From positions 620,001 to 684,000 of the forward strand of contig NZ_LGUI01000004.1 in assembly GCF_002891295.1 (NCBI RefSeq): 64,000 bases of DNA, read 5' to 3'. The DNA is from Streptomyces eurocidicus. Lineage in GTDB: Bacteria > Actinomycetota > Actinomycetes > Streptomycetales > Streptomycetaceae. Position numbers and translations under genes: made by a program. Shown piece after piece: positions 52,007 to 63,080 of this stretch. The stretch's first letter is position 1; every line of letters begins with the position of its first letter. A model generated the notes under the pieces. The model saw only the letters and a program-made list of their open reading frames with translations, was not told the origin of the DNA and ran no database searches.

Positions 52007-52704
52007 GCCGTGACTCCTTCCCACTGTGCCGGGCCGGCCGGGAAGGCCGCCCCGGGGTCCTTCGTCGTGTCCGCCGCCAGAGCGGCCGCCAGGTCCCCGG
52101 CCGTGGCGACCACCGCGCACCGCTCCGCCGCGTAGGTCAGGGCCAGCCGGTGGTACTCGGCGGAGAAGTCCGCCACCGCGTCGCCCACCAGGAACGTCTC
52201 GATGTCGTTCGTGAACGCCTCGACGGCGGTCATCAGCACGCCCACGTGCGCGTACACCCCGCACACCACCAGTTGGTCCCGCCCGGCCGCGCGCATCCGC
52301 GCGAGCAGTCCGGAGCGGAAGAAGGCGCTGTAGCGCCACTTGGTGAACACCCAGTCGCCCACCCGTGGCGCCACCTCGTCCACCACCAGCCGGTCCGCGG
52401 GGGCCACCCGCATGCCCGGCCCCCAGAAGTCCTTCAGCAGGCCCCGCTGTTCCTCGCTCATCCCGCCCGGCTGCGCCGTGTACGCCACCGGCACGCCGGC
52501 CGCCGCGCAGCTCTCCCGGAGGAGGGCGGTGTGCCGCACCAGGGCGTCCCGGACGCCTTCGGGCAGGGGGGCCAGGAAGTAGCGCTGCATGTCGTGGACC
52601 AGCAGCACGGCGCGGGCGGGATCCACCGTCCAGCGGGCGGTGTTCCCGGGCAGCTCGCCCGCTGTCGGCATCGGGTACGGCTCTATCGGGGGGATACCAG
52701 CCAT
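52003..52704 (-). CDS. phzD: Isochorismatase-family ADIC hydrolase, PhzD-like
   Basis: This 233-residue protein starts at the ATG at 52704 with GAGAGGAAG upstream. The catalytic aspartate is in VLLVHDMQRYF (about 38), and a lysine in FTKWRYSAF is at about 121. The hydrolase signature reads CGVYAHVGVLMTA near 151, with the usual isochorismatase features. PhzD cleaves ADIC to trans-2,3-dihydro-3-hydroxyanthranilate (DHHA) and pyruvate. DHHA feeds phenazines or, after oxidation, 3-hydroxyanthranilate. Length and the PIEPYPMP start agree with PhzD proteins. Confidence 0.93.
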   Translation of the reverse strand: MAGIPPIEPYPMPTAGELPGNTARWTVDPARAVLLVHDMQRYFLAPLPEGVRDALVRHTALLRESCAAAGVPVAYTAQPGGMSEEQRGLLKDFWGPGMRVAPADRLVVDEVAPRVGDWVFTKWRYSAFFRSGLLARMRAAGRDQLVVCGVYAHVGVLMTAVEAFTNDIETFLVGDAVADFSAEYHRLALTYAAERCAVVATAGDLAAALAADTTKDPGAAFPAGPAQWEGVTA

Positions 52705-52769
52705 GGAACTTCCTCTCCTTCGCTCTCGGTCCTCCGGTGGTCGCCCGGGGCCCGGCAGGGCTTCCCCGG

Positions 52770-53942
52770 TCAGCCCTGCCAGGCCGAGACGACCTCGATG
52801 GCCTGGGCGGGGTTGAGCCGGGGGTCGCAGAAGCTCGTGTACTTGTCGCCGACGTGCGCGAGCCCGGACTCGTCCCGTACGCACTCGGTGACGTTCTCGG
52901 GCGTGGTCTCCAGGTGCAGGCCACCGGCGACGCCGCCCGCGGTCCTGACCGAGCACTGGAAGCCGCGGACCTCGCGGACCACGGTGTCGAGCAGCCGGGT
53001 CTTGAGGCCGTCGGGCGCGGTGACGGTGTTGCCGTGCATGGGGTCGGTGAGCCAGATGACCGGGTGTCCGGCGGCGCGTACGGCCTCGACGAGCGCGGGG
53101 AGCCGCTCGGACACGGCGTCGGCGCCCATGCGGGCGATCAGGGTGAGCCGGCCGTGCTCCCGGCCCGGGTCGAGGAGTTCGCAGAGCGTGAGGAGTTCGT
53201 CGGCGTCCATGCCGGGGCCGACCTTGCAGGCCACGGGGTTGGCCACCTCGGCCAGGAGGGCGACGTGGGCACCGTCCACCTGCCGGGTGCGCTCACCGAT
53301 CCAGGGCCAGTGGGTGGAGGTGAGGAGGGCGCGCCCGGTCTCGTCCCGGCGGACCATGGGCTCCTCGTAGTCGAGGAGCAGGGCCTCGTGGCTCGTCCAC
53401 ACCGGCGGGCAGACGCCCGAGCGGCGCGCGGGGGCCAGCCAGCCGAGGTGGGTCATGGCCTCGCTCGCGGCGAGGTAGCCGGACAGCAGGCGCTGCGGGT
53501 CGGGGCGGCGGCGCTCGGGGTGCGGCTCGGGGCTGTTGACCATGTGACCGCGATAGACGGGCAGTTCCACGCCCCGCACCAGCTCGGTGGGGCGCGAACG
53601 CGGCTTGGCGAACTGACCGGCCATCCGGCCCGCCCGCACCACCGGCTTATGGGTGATCATCTTCAGCACGCCGGCGAGGATGTCGAGCAGGCCGGCCTTC
53701 CGGGCGACGTAGCCCGAGGTGCACTCCGCCGGGTCCTCCGCGCAGTCGCCCGCCTGCACCACCTGGGATTCCCCCCGGGCGACCTGGGCGAGATGGGCGC
53801 GCAGGGTCCTCACATCGGCGGAGCGTACGAGCGCGGGGCGGGAGGCGAGTTCGTCGCGGACCCGCTGAACCTGAGGGGCGTCTCTCCAATCGGGCTGCTG
53901 CGGCGCGGGCTTGAGCCGGGTGGCGAGCAGAGTGTCGTTCAC
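52770..53942 (-). CDS. phzC: Class II DAHP synthase, PhzC-like
   Basis: The GTG at 53942 has GGAG seven bases upstream and gives 390 residues; a TTG four codons earlier is less likely. Class II motifs are VVQAGDCAEDPAECT (about 60-74), RAGRMAGQFAKPRS (about 105-118), STHWPWIGERTRQ near 215 and HLETTPENVTEC near 348. It condenses PEP with erythrose 4-phosphate, the first shikimate step. The sequence is shorter than typical plant-type enzymes (about 450) and lacks their N-terminal extension, as do cluster versions thought to escape feedback inhibition. It is the first gene of the six-part leftward precursor operon. Confidence 0.93.
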   Translation of the reverse strand: MNDTLLATRLKPAPQQPDWRDAPQVQRVRDELASRPALVRSADVRTLRAHLAQVARGESQVVQAGDCAEDPAECTSGYVARKAGLLDILAGVLKMITHKPVVRAGRMAGQFAKPRSRPTELVRGVELPVYRGHMVNSPEPHPERRRPDPQRLLSGYLAASEAMTHLGWLAPARRSGVCPPVWTSHEALLLDYEEPMVRRDETGRALLTSTHWPWIGERTRQVDGAHVALLAEVANPVACKVGPGMDADELLTLCELLDPGREHGRLTLIARMGADAVSERLPALVEAVRAAGHPVIWLTDPMHGNTVTAPDGLKTRLLDTVVREVRGFQCSVRTAGGVAGGLHLETTPENVTECVRDESGLAHVGDKYTSFCDPRLNPAQAIEVVSAWQG

Positions 53943-54257
53943 GGATGACTCCAAAAGCGTTTCGTTAATGGGCCGCTCTCAAACAGGGGTGGAACCAAGG
54001 AGGTGGCAGGCTTCGGAACTCCCTTCACCGCGGGGACCGGGGGTTCTCGATCGTCCGGCGGTGCCGCGCATTCCGCCAAAGGCGGCACGCTCACTCCGTC
54101 AGATGGGCGGGACTCCATCAGATCGCTGTCAAGTCCGCGATCACGCCAATGTGACGGAGTAAGCGCGGACTGTTCGGCGCGGTCGCGTATCCGCTTTACT
54201 GTCGTGCCCTCTGCCCTATCCATTTCCGCGACCGGCCCGGAGAGGGGGCAACGCCTC
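53943..54257. promoter_or_regulatory. Divergent promoter region phzC / transaldolase
   Basis: These 315 bases separate two divergent precursor genes. Two near-identical words, ACTCCGTCAGAT at about 54091 and ACTCCATCAGAT at about 54110, are 19 bases apart, and TGACGGAGT at about 54152 is the inverse of the first. That arrangement could be an operator for a shared regulator. No confident -35/-10 pair is seen. Confidence 0.35.
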
Positions 54258-55382
54258 ATGGGAGAGCGCTCGGTGATTTCGGACGGTGAGGTACTGCGCG
54301 AACTTCTCGCGGAAGGCGTCTCACCCTGGCTCGGCGGGCTGTGCCGGTCACTGCTCGCCCCGGGACGGCTCGCGGCCCTCGTACGGGAGGCCGGGGTGCG
54401 GGGGGCGACGTCGCACCCGCGGGCGCTGGCCGCCGATGTGGCGCGGGGCACCGCCTACCGGCAGCAGCTTTCCCACCTGGCGTGCCGCTCGGTGCCGCTG
54501 GACACGTCCGTGCAGGCGCTGTGCGCCTACGATCTGCGGTCCGCCTGCGACGAGTTGCTGCCGGTCTTCGTGTCCACGCAAGGCCGCGACGGGCATGTGT
54601 CGATGGACCTGGACCCCCGGCTGGCGCACGACGCGCGGGCCACGGCGGTGGCCGCCGTGGCCCTGAACCGGGCGGCGTGCCGGCCGAACGCGCTGGTCAA
54701 GATACCGGCGACGGACGAGGGCATCGTGGCGGTCGGGGACTGTCTGGCGCGGGGCATCGGGGTGCACGTCACGGAGATCTTCTCGGTGCGCCGCTACGAG
54801 CGGGTCGTCGACGCCTACTTCGACGGGCTGGAGCGGGCCCTGGCCGCGGGCCGCGACCTGGCGGCGATCTCCTCGCTGGCCTCGCTGCCCGTGGCCCGCC
54901 TCGACGCCGAGATCGACGCGCGGCTGCGCGCGTCCGGCGCTGGGACGGCGGAGCCCGGCACGGCCTCGCCGGCCGTCGCCCGGCTGGTGTACCGGCTGTA
55001 CGAGGAGCGCCTCGGCAGTGAGCGCTGGCGGATCCTGGCGGCCGCGCACGCGCATCCGCAGCGGCTGATGTGGGAGGTCGACACCCCCGAGGACCCGGCG
55101 CCGGCCGTGCCGTACGTGGCGGGGCTGGTCGCCTGGGGCACGGTCAGCGTGATGTCGGAGGCCACCCTGGAGGCGGTGGCCCGGGGGTGCCGGCTCCAGG
55201 GCGACACGCTGTCCGGCGAGGCGGAGGCGGCGCGCGCCGTGGTGACGGGGCTGGAGCGGCGCGGGGTGTCGCTGGAGGAGGTCGCGAAGAAGCTGGAGAC
55301 GGACGGCGTGGACCGGCTCGTCTCCTCCTGGCGGGCGCTGCGCGGCGCGGTCGACGACCGGCTGCGCCGTCCCCGGGGGTGA
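54258..55382 (+). CDS. tal: Transaldolase, full length
   Basis: The ATG at 54258 follows AGAGGGGG and gives 374 residues, the usual actinobacterial length. The Schiff-base lysine is in NALVKIPATDEG near 150; VHVTEIFSVRRYERVVDAYFDGLE near 175 and the C-terminal EATLEAVARG with GVSLEEVAKKLETDGVDRLVSSW are also typical. It interconverts sedoheptulose 7-phosphate/glyceraldehyde 3-phosphate and fructose 6-phosphate/erythrose 4-phosphate, so it can feed E4P to the adjacent DAHP synthase. It is divergent from phzC and convergent with pabAB. Confidence 0.93.
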   Translation: MGERSVISDGEVLRELLAEGVSPWLGGLCRSLLAPGRLAALVREAGVRGATSHPRALAADVARGTAYRQQLSHLACRSVPLDTSVQALCAYDLRSACDELLPVFVSTQGRDGHVSMDLDPRLAHDARATAVAAVALNRAACRPNALVKIPATDEGIVAVGDCLARGIGVHVTEIFSVRRYERVVDAYFDGLERALAAGRDLAAISSLASLPVARLDAEIDARLRASGAGTAEPGTASPAVARLVYRLYEERLGSERWRILAAAHAHPQRLMWEVDTPEDPAPAVPYVAGLVAWGTVSVMSEATLEAVARGCRLQGDTLSGEAEAARAVVTGLERRGVSLEEVAKKLETDGVDRLVSSWRALRGAVDDRLRRPRG

Positions 55383-55432
55383 CCCGGTGCCGGACCGTCC
55401 GTACCGGCGGGGCGCCCGCCGCGCCGGTGCGG

Positions 55433-55452
55433 GGCCGTACCGGCGTACGGCC
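55433..55452. terminator. Short hairpin between convergent tal and pabAB
   Basis: A perfect 8-base stem (GGCCGTAC / GTACGGCC) with a 4-base loop lies midway in the 129-base gap between the two stops. It is a candidate bidirectional terminator; no U tract. Confidence 0.4.
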
Positions 55453-55511
55453 TTGGGCCGGGGCGCGTACGGGGTGCCGGCCCCGTACGCGGCCGTCGCC
55501 CGGGGGCGGGC

Positions 55512-57623
<2,112 letters not shown>

Positions 57624-57634
57624 GAGCTTCCCCC

Positions 57635-58375
57635 TTATCGGACGGCCGCCGCCCGGCGGACCGGCACTTCCGCCGGTGTCACCTCTATCAGCAGGTGTTC
57701 GACCCGCTGCGTGCCCTCGCGGCGCACGGCGCTCTTGAGCACCCGCAGCCGGCGGCCGGCCTCGCCGGCGATACGGAGCAGGGCCGCGACGTCGCCCCGG
57801 GTGCTGAAGTGCAGCAACACCGAGCCGCCGGGGGTCAGCCGGTCGGTCGCCTCGGCGAGGAAGCGGCGGTGCGCGGCATAGCCGGGATCCACATAGGCGA
57901 TCTCGTGCAGGCTGCGCGGGCGGTAGTCCGCCGGGGCCAGCACGAAATTGGAGTGCCAGAAAATGGTGTCGAAGCGTTCGTTCTCGTCGATTCCGTCGAA
58001 CAGGTCGCTGTGCACACCGCGGACGCGGTCGAGCACACCGTGCCGGGCCGCGTTCACCGAGGCGTTCAGCGCGGCGGCGGGGTGGATGTCGGCGGCGACC
58101 ACCCGGTCACAGCCGGCCAGCGCGCTCGTCACCGCGATGATTCCGGTGCCGCAGCCCATCTCCAGCATCGAACCCGACCGGGGAACTCCCACCCATTCGT
58201 CGAGCCCCAGGAACTCCAGGGCAATCCTCGTGGCCGGCGTGTAAATCGGAGCAAACACCTCCGGTAATAGCTCCCACTCGCGTCCGCACATCGAGAAAAC
58301 CGACGGCCGGTCCTTCCTTGTCAGTGCCGCACGGCCGCGCTCGAGCGAGAGTCTGTAGTCCCGCGTCTCCAGCAT
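57635..58375 (-). CDS. Small-domain SAM methyltransferase, cluster-associated
   Basis: This 246-residue protein has the SAM site LEMGCGTGIIAVTSAL near 70 and VVAADIHPAAALNAS near 93, as in PrmC/HemK-like small-domain methyltransferases. The catalytic NPPY is missing; FDTIFWHSNFVLAP stands in its place near 137, so the acceptor is probably not a protein glutamine or DNA adenine. It may methylate an amine or hydroxyl of the pathway product. The ATG has GGGGGG upstream. One leucine codon is TTA (58265-58267), followed by the co-transcribed pabAB gene, so both are likely bldA-dependent. Confidence 0.8.
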   Translation of the reverse strand: MLETRDYRLSLERGRAALTRKDRPSVFSMCGREWELLPEVFAPIYTPATRIALEFLGLDEWVGVPRSGSMLEMGCGTGIIAVTSALAGCDRVVAADIHPAAALNASVNAARHGVLDRVRGVHSDLFDGIDENERFDTIFWHSNFVLAPADYRPRSLHEIAYVDPGYAAHRRFLAEATDRLTPGGSVLLHFSTRGDVAALLRIAGEAGRRLRVLKSAVRREGTQRVEHLLIEVTPAEVPVRRAAAVR

Positions 58376-58527
58376 CCTGATCCCCCCAGAATCGGCGACA
58401 ACTCCCGGCTGAACCCCGGGTGTTCATCAACCTTCACCTATAAGGGGCGTTTACAGGAAGGTGATCCAGTAACACACCAACGGCAGACGGCGGTGGTCCG
58501 GACACCATCGGTCCGGCGCCACCTGGC

Positions 58528-58598
58528 TTGCGGCCCACTGGTGCCTCGCATAGCTTGATCGGTCGTGGTTGACGCACCACTGCCGGGGTGCATAGCTT
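58528..58598 (+). promoter_or_regulatory. Two tandem promoter-like sites for the GAF/PucR regulator
   Basis: TTGACG at 58569 and TAGCTT at 58593 are 18 bases apart, a good SigA-like pair. A second pair, TTGCGG at 58528 and TAGCTT at 58551 with 17-base spacing, lies upstream. Both -10 boxes share GCATAGCTT. The downstream promoter overlaps the GTG at 58588, which favours the later start at 58657. Confidence 0.4.
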
Positions 58599-58656
58599 CC
58601 CGGCATACCGTGCCGTGGCTCATCCGTGCGGCAGCGCGCTGGACCCGGGGGGCATC

Positions 58657-60657
58657 GTGTCACATGGCAGGGCCGAGGACGGAATATTCGCCATGCTGGA
58701 GCTTTTGGCCGGCGAGGCCCCGGCACATGAATACGAAGCGCTGACCGAGGCCGGACGACGTACCGGCGCCGCCCCGGACGAGCTGGCGAAACTGGAGCGC
58801 GCGAAGCGACTCGGCCTCGCCATAAGGACTTTGACGGAACGCCGGCATCAGCGGGAGGCCGGCCTCTCCGCCCTCGTCGACACCGCGCGCGACCTCGCGA
58901 CCCCGCACGACGTCGACACCCTGCTCCAGGTGATCCTCCGGCGCGCCCGGCTGCTGCTCGCCGTGGACATGGCGTACATCGGCATGTACGAGGACGACCA
59001 GCGCCATTTCAGCGTCCGCGCCTCCGACGGGCACACCACCGCGCTCAACATCGGGCTGCGGCTGCCGAGCGGCACGGGGCTCGGCCATGTCGTCATGACC
59101 AAGCCGTCGCCGTTCTGGAGCCCCGACTACCTCGCGGACGAGCGGATCCACCACAGCGGCGACGTCGACCACGTCGTCAAGGCCGAGGGGCTGCACGCCA
59201 TCCTCGCGGTGCCGCTCAGCAGAGGGGCCCGGCCGTTCGGCACCCTCTACGTGGCGGAGCGGAAGGTGCGCCACTTCACCACCGACGAGATAGCCCTGCT
59301 GAGCTCCCTGGGCGACCTCGCCGGCGTGGCCATCGAGAAGGCCGAGCTGCTGGACCGCAGCACGGCCCTGGTGAGCGAGCTGGAGCGGTACACGAGCCAG
59401 GTCGAGGCCGGGCTGCGCGGCGCGCAGGAGCTCGGCGACATCCAGCACCGGCTGATGCAGCTGGTCCTCGGCGACTGCGACCTCGACACCCTGGCCCGCG
59501 CGGCCGGCACCGAGCTGGGCGCCGCCGTGCAGGTCTGCGCGGCCAACGGCACCATCCTCACCACGGCGGGCGACATGACCGGCTCCGCCGCCCGCCCGGG
59601 ATTCCCGGACGGGGCCGCGGACGCCGCCGAGTCCGCGCTGGTGCTGGCCACCATGGACGCCCACGCCGCCCGTGAACCCGTCGCCCTCCAGGGCGGCCTG
59701 TGGGCGGTGCCGATCTCCGCCGGCACCGGGAACCTCGGCACCCTGCTGCTGCGCCCCGACCGCCCGGACGAGGTGCAGGACGAGCGGCTGCTGCGCCTCG
59801 TCGCCCAGGTCGTCGCCGTCCAGCTGCTGGTCGAGAGCCGGCGCACGGCGATCGCCGAGGGACAGGTGCGCGACGACTTCCTGGGCGACCTGCTGGCCAG
59901 CCCGCAGCGCCCGCCCCACCAGCTGGAGCAGCACGCCCGCCGGCTCGGCATCGACCTGAGCAAGCCGCACGTGCTGGTGGTGGCCCGGCCCGAGGGCGAC
60001 GCCCGGGGCAAGATGGCGATCTGGGCGGCCTCGTACGCCCACCGGCTGAGCGGGCTCAAGAGCATGCACAACGGCTGCGCGGTGCTGCTGCTGCCCGGGA
60101 CCGACGCGGGCGGCGCGGCCCGCGCGGTCTCCGCGGAGCTGTCGCCGCTGCTCGGCCACCCGGTGACGGTCGGCTCCGCGGGCCCGATGACGGGTCCGGT
60201 CTCCGTCCACCACGGCTTCCAGGAGGCGCTGCGCTGCCTGGACGCCATGACCTCGCTCGGGGTCACCGGCCGCTCGGCGTCGGTGCGGGAGCTGGGCTTC
60301 CTCGGGGTGCTGCTTTCGGACAACCACGACGTCGAGGGGTTCGTCGACTCGGCCATCGGCCCGGTCATCGACTACGACCAGCAGCGGTTCACCGATCTGA
60401 CCCGCACTCTGGAGACCTATTTCGACGCGGGCGGCAGCCCGACGAACGCGGCCAAGAAGCTTCATGTGCACCCCAATACGGTGGCCCGTCGGCTGGAACG
60501 GATCAGTGAGCTGCTGGGCCCGGAGTGGCAGCAGCCCGACCGGGCGCTGGAGGTCCAGCTGGCGCTGCGGGTCTTCCGGGTGCGGCACAGCCTGCGCCGC
60601 CCGGACCGGCCCATGGCCGAGGAGGGCGCGGACCCGGCCGGGGACCGGGAGGGCTGA
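58657..60657 (+). CDS. GAF-domain transcriptional regulator of the PucR/CdaR type
   Basis: From the GTG at 58657 the product has 666 residues. A GAF domain follows a helical start (about 80-225: LLLAVDMAYIGMYEDDQRHFSVRASDG, split over that region, and LHAILAVPLSRGARPFGTLYVAERK). A second GAF/GGDEF-like region with LGIDLSKPHVLVVARPEGD follows. The C-terminus has the PucR-type helix-turn-helix: LTRTLETYFDAGGSPTNAAKKL and VHPNTVARRLERISELLG near 605-640. Such proteins bind small aromatic or nitrogenous ligands and regulate nearby genes. It is divergent from the methyltransferase/pabAB operon and may respond to a pathway intermediate. A longer start at 58588 is possible. Confidence 0.9.
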   Translation: MSHGRAEDGIFAMLELLAGEAPAHEYEALTEAGRRTGAAPDELAKLERAKRLGLAIRTLTERRHQREAGLSALVDTARDLATPHDVDTLLQVILRRARLLLAVDMAYIGMYEDDQRHFSVRASDGHTTALNIGLRLPSGTGLGHVVMTKPSPFWSPDYLADERIHHSGDVDHVVKAEGLHAILAVPLSRGARPFGTLYVAERKVRHFTTDEIALLSSLGDLAGVAIEKAELLDRSTALVSELERYTSQVEAGLRGAQELGDIQHRLMQLVLGDCDLDTLARAAGTELGAAVQVCAANGTILTTAGDMTGSAARPGFPDGAADAAESALVLATMDAHAAREPVALQGGLWAVPISAGTGNLGTLLLRPDRPDEVQDERLLRLVAQVVAVQLLVESRRTAIAEGQVRDDFLGDLLASPQRPPHQLEQHARRLGIDLSKPHVLVVARPEGDARGKMAIWAASYAHRLSGLKSMHNGCAVLLLPGTDAGGAARAVSAELSPLLGHPVTVGSAGPMTGPVSVHHGFQEALRCLDAMTSLGVTGRSASVRELGFLGVLLSDNHDVEGFVDSAIGPVIDYDQQRFTDLTRTLETYFDAGGSPTNAAKKLHVHPNTVARRLERISELLGPEWQQPDRALEVQLALRVFRVRHSLRRPDRPMAEEGADPAGDREG

Positions 60658-60718
60658 GCCCGGCGGCCCCGCGCCGCCCGCCGGACGGGAGGTGTCGCCG
60701 CCCCTCCCCCGGCACGTC

Positions 60719-61942
60719 TCAGGACACCCGCTCCAACCGGTGCCCGGCCTCGTACCGCCCGGTCAGGGCGGCGACCGCGTGCGCCGCCGAGGCCAGCGTG
60801 ACGTGCCGGTGCCAGCCGCTGAACGAGCGGCCCGCGAAGTCCCGGACGCCGACCTCGTCGGCGATCTCGGTGAAGTCCCGGTCGACCCGGTCGATGAGCT
60901 TGCCCAGCCGGACGAGCGCCGCCGGCGGCACGTTCACCATGTCCGTCACCCACAGCTCGGCGGGCCACTGGCGGCCGTTCTCGCCCACGCCCAGCAGGAG
61001 CAGGTCCCGGCGGCGCACGGGGTGCCCGGGGGCGGCGCGGGTGGGCAGCCCCACCCGTACGGCGGCGGTCAGCGCGGTCCGCACCGTCCGCGCCGGTCCG
61101 TGGTCGCGCCACATGACCGGGCGGCGCATGTCGCGGGCCGCCCCCATGATCTGGTGCGCGGGCAGGGCCTCGGGGCTCCGGCCGGGCACGGCCGGGTCCG
61201 CGACCACCATCCGCAGCGAGCTGCCGACCCGGGCCAGCACCGGCACCCCGGTGGCGCGCAGCCGCTGGAAGACGGCCGGCGCGTCCGCCTCCCGGGCGTC
61301 CAGCACCAGCGGGCGCGGCGGCAGCCCCCAGTCCCGCATCATCCCGAGGTACGCCTCGACCGTGCACTCCCCCAGCGTCTCCGGCCGCACCGAGTCCGGG
61401 ATCGACGCCTGGTCGCGGCGCGCCCCGTCGGCCAGCCAGGCGTCCGACAGGTGCAGCCGCCAGTTGACGGGCGAGCTGCGCTCGACGGAGGCGGCCCACA
61501 CGCCCACCGCCTGCTGGGCGTTGAGCACCTGCCCGACGGCCGGGCAGAAGCGGCGGTCCACGCCGACGGAGTTGTCGCCGGCCTTCGGGATGACCATGGG
61601 GCGGACGACCCATGCCTGCGGCGGCGAGACCCGGGCCAGATAGTGCGCGAGGGCGCGGCGCACGGGCGCCCACTCCCAGGTGGAACTGGCGATGAAGTGG
61701 TGCAGGCTCTGCTCGGCCGCCTGGCCGCCGGTCAGCGCCGCGATATTGCGGATGGACTTGCGCCCCCGCGCGCCCAGTAAGCCCCGTACGTACGCCTCGC
61801 CGCGGCGGCGCTGATCGCTGCGGGGCAGCGAGGCGAAGAGCGCGGCGCACAGCTCGGCGAGCACGACGTCCCGTGTCCCGGGGTGGGCCGGTACGGGCCG
61901 TACCCGCTGACCGGCCCGTGTGGAGAGAGCAACACCACTCAT
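60719..61942 (-). CDS. IS701-like transposase, probably inactive, in cluster context
   Basis: This 407-residue protein starts at an ATG with GGGGGAA upstream. It has the IS701 DDE layout: IPKAGDNSVGVDRRFC near 130, LVLDAREADAPAVF near 220 and DFTEIADEVGVRDFAGRSFSGWHRHVTLASAAHA near the end (residues about 350-385). In active members the first motif is preceded by DDT; here RPM stands there, so the first catalytic aspartate is gone. I see no terminal inverted repeats. Similar single transposase-like genes occur in many Streptomyces biosynthetic clusters and may have been recruited as regulators. It contains a TTA codon at 61778-61780. Confidence 0.8.
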   Translation of the reverse strand: MSGVALSTRAGQRVRPVPAHPGTRDVVLAELCAALFASLPRSDQRRRGEAYVRGLLGARGRKSIRNIAALTGGQAAEQSLHHFIASSTWEWAPVRRALAHYLARVSPPQAWVVRPMVIPKAGDNSVGVDRRFCPAVGQVLNAQQAVGVWAASVERSSPVNWRLHLSDAWLADGARRDQASIPDSVRPETLGECTVEAYLGMMRDWGLPPRPLVLDAREADAPAVFQRLRATGVPVLARVGSSLRMVVADPAVPGRSPEALPAHQIMGAARDMRRPVMWRDHGPARTVRTALTAAVRVGLPTRAAPGHPVRRRDLLLLGVGENGRQWPAELWVTDMVNVPPAALVRLGKLIDRVDRDFTEIADEVGVRDFAGRSFSGWHRHVTLASAAHAVAALTGRYEAGHRLERVS

Positions 61943-62411
61943 CGGAATTCCCCCATCTCGGCTTCGCGGACGCGCTGCTGGGTGGCTCTTCAACGGTGCG
62001 TGCGGGCGCCCCCTCGCGCACAGGTGCGCAGCGCACCCGCGTACGGCCTCCTCAGGTGCTCCCACCACCACCCCGGCGGTCCGGAGCCCGGCCGGAGGGC
62101 CTCGCGGGGGCCTCCGGGTGTGCCCGCACCACCATGGGCGCGGTTCCGGGGGCGCGGCGGGCCGGGCCCGGGGACCCGGCCTACGGGCGCGCGGGGGCCA
62201 ATCGGCGGACGGGGGTCTCAGCGCGGCGCGGCGCAGCGGATACGGTGGTCCCATGCGCCGAAGCGGTTCACCCCGTGGCAGGCGCATCGCGTCGTTACGC
62301 GAGCGGAAAGCTCTCGCGGGCCCGTGAGGGGAACCCGAGAACAACAAGGGAAGATGTGAGCAGGTTGTTGGTGCAGGTCAGCGCGGTCGTCCGGAGCACG
62401 GGGTAATCGAC
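61943..62411. other. Intergenic region before the TrkA pair
   Basis: This 469-base region has no supported gene. It marks the edge between the specialised-metabolism segment and the housekeeping TrkA genes. The last 100 bases are less GC-rich (GAGAACAACAAGGGAAGATGTGAGC) and probably hold the trkA promoter; no boxes are convincing. Confidence 0.35.
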
Positions 62412-63080
62412 ATGCACATTGTGATCATGGGCTGCGGGCGAGTGGGCTCGGCCCTCGCGCAGACCCTTGAGCAGCAGGGGCACACGGTCGCCGTGATCGA
62501 CCAGGACCCGACGGCCTTCCGTCGCCTGGGCTCCGGCTTCGGCGGCCGCCGGGTGACCGGCGTCGGCTTCGACCAGGACACCCTGCGCGAGGCGGGCATC
62601 GAGGAGGCCGGCGCCTTCGCGGCGGTCAGCAGCGGCGACAACTCCAACATCATCGCGGCCCGGGTGGCCCGGGAGATGTTCGGCGTCGAGAACGTCGCGG
62701 CCCGTATCTACGACCCCCGGCGCGCCGAGGTCTACCAGCGGCTCGGCATCCCGACGGTGGCCACCGTCCGCTGGACCGCCGACCAGATGCTGCGGCGGCT
62801 GCTGCCGTCCGGCGCGGAGCCGCTGTGGCGCGACCCGAGCGGCGGTGTGCAGCTCGCGGAGGTGCCCGCCTCGGAGGCGTGGGTCGGCCACAAGGTCAGC
62901 CGGCTCCAGGACGAGACCGGCGTGCGGGTGGCGTTCCTCACCCGGCTGGGCGAGGCGATGCTGCCGTCGTCCACGACGGTGCTGCAGGAGGGCGACCTGG
63001 TGCACGTGATGATGCGCACCGACGAGGTCGAGAAGGTCGAGGCCGCGTTCGCGCAGGGGCCCGAGGAGGGACACCGATGA
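62412..63080 (+). CDS. trkA: TrkA-family potassium channel/transporter regulatory protein (first)
   Basis: This 222-residue protein has an N-terminal RCK domain with the dinucleotide motif GCGRVGSALAQTLEQQGHTVAVIDQD (residues about 6-31, given here to show GxGxxG...D) and GDNSNIIAARVAREMFG near 75. The C-terminal RCK_C portion contains LQDETGVRVAFLTRLGEAMLPS. Such proteins bind NAD(H) or ATP and gate a K+ uptake protein at the membrane. The stop overlaps the ATG of the second TrkA gene by four bases, so the two are co-translated and probably form a heteromer, as with CeoB/CeoC in actinobacteria. Confidence 0.92.
   Translation: MHIVIMGCGRVGSALAQTLEQQGHTVAVIDQDPTAFRRLGSGFGGRRVTGVGFDQDTLREAGIEEAGAFAAVSSGDNSNIIAARVAREMFGVENVAARIYDPRRAEVYQRLGIPTVATVRWTADQMLRRLLPSGAEPLWRDPSGGVQLAEVPASEAWVGHKVSRLQDETGVRVAFLTRLGEAMLPSSTTVLQEGDLVHVMMRTDEVEKVEAAFAQGPEEGHR

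Noticed and set aside
47923..53942. Complete phenazine cluster.
   Set aside because: phzA/B, phzF and phzG homologues are not present; only the DHHA-forming part is.
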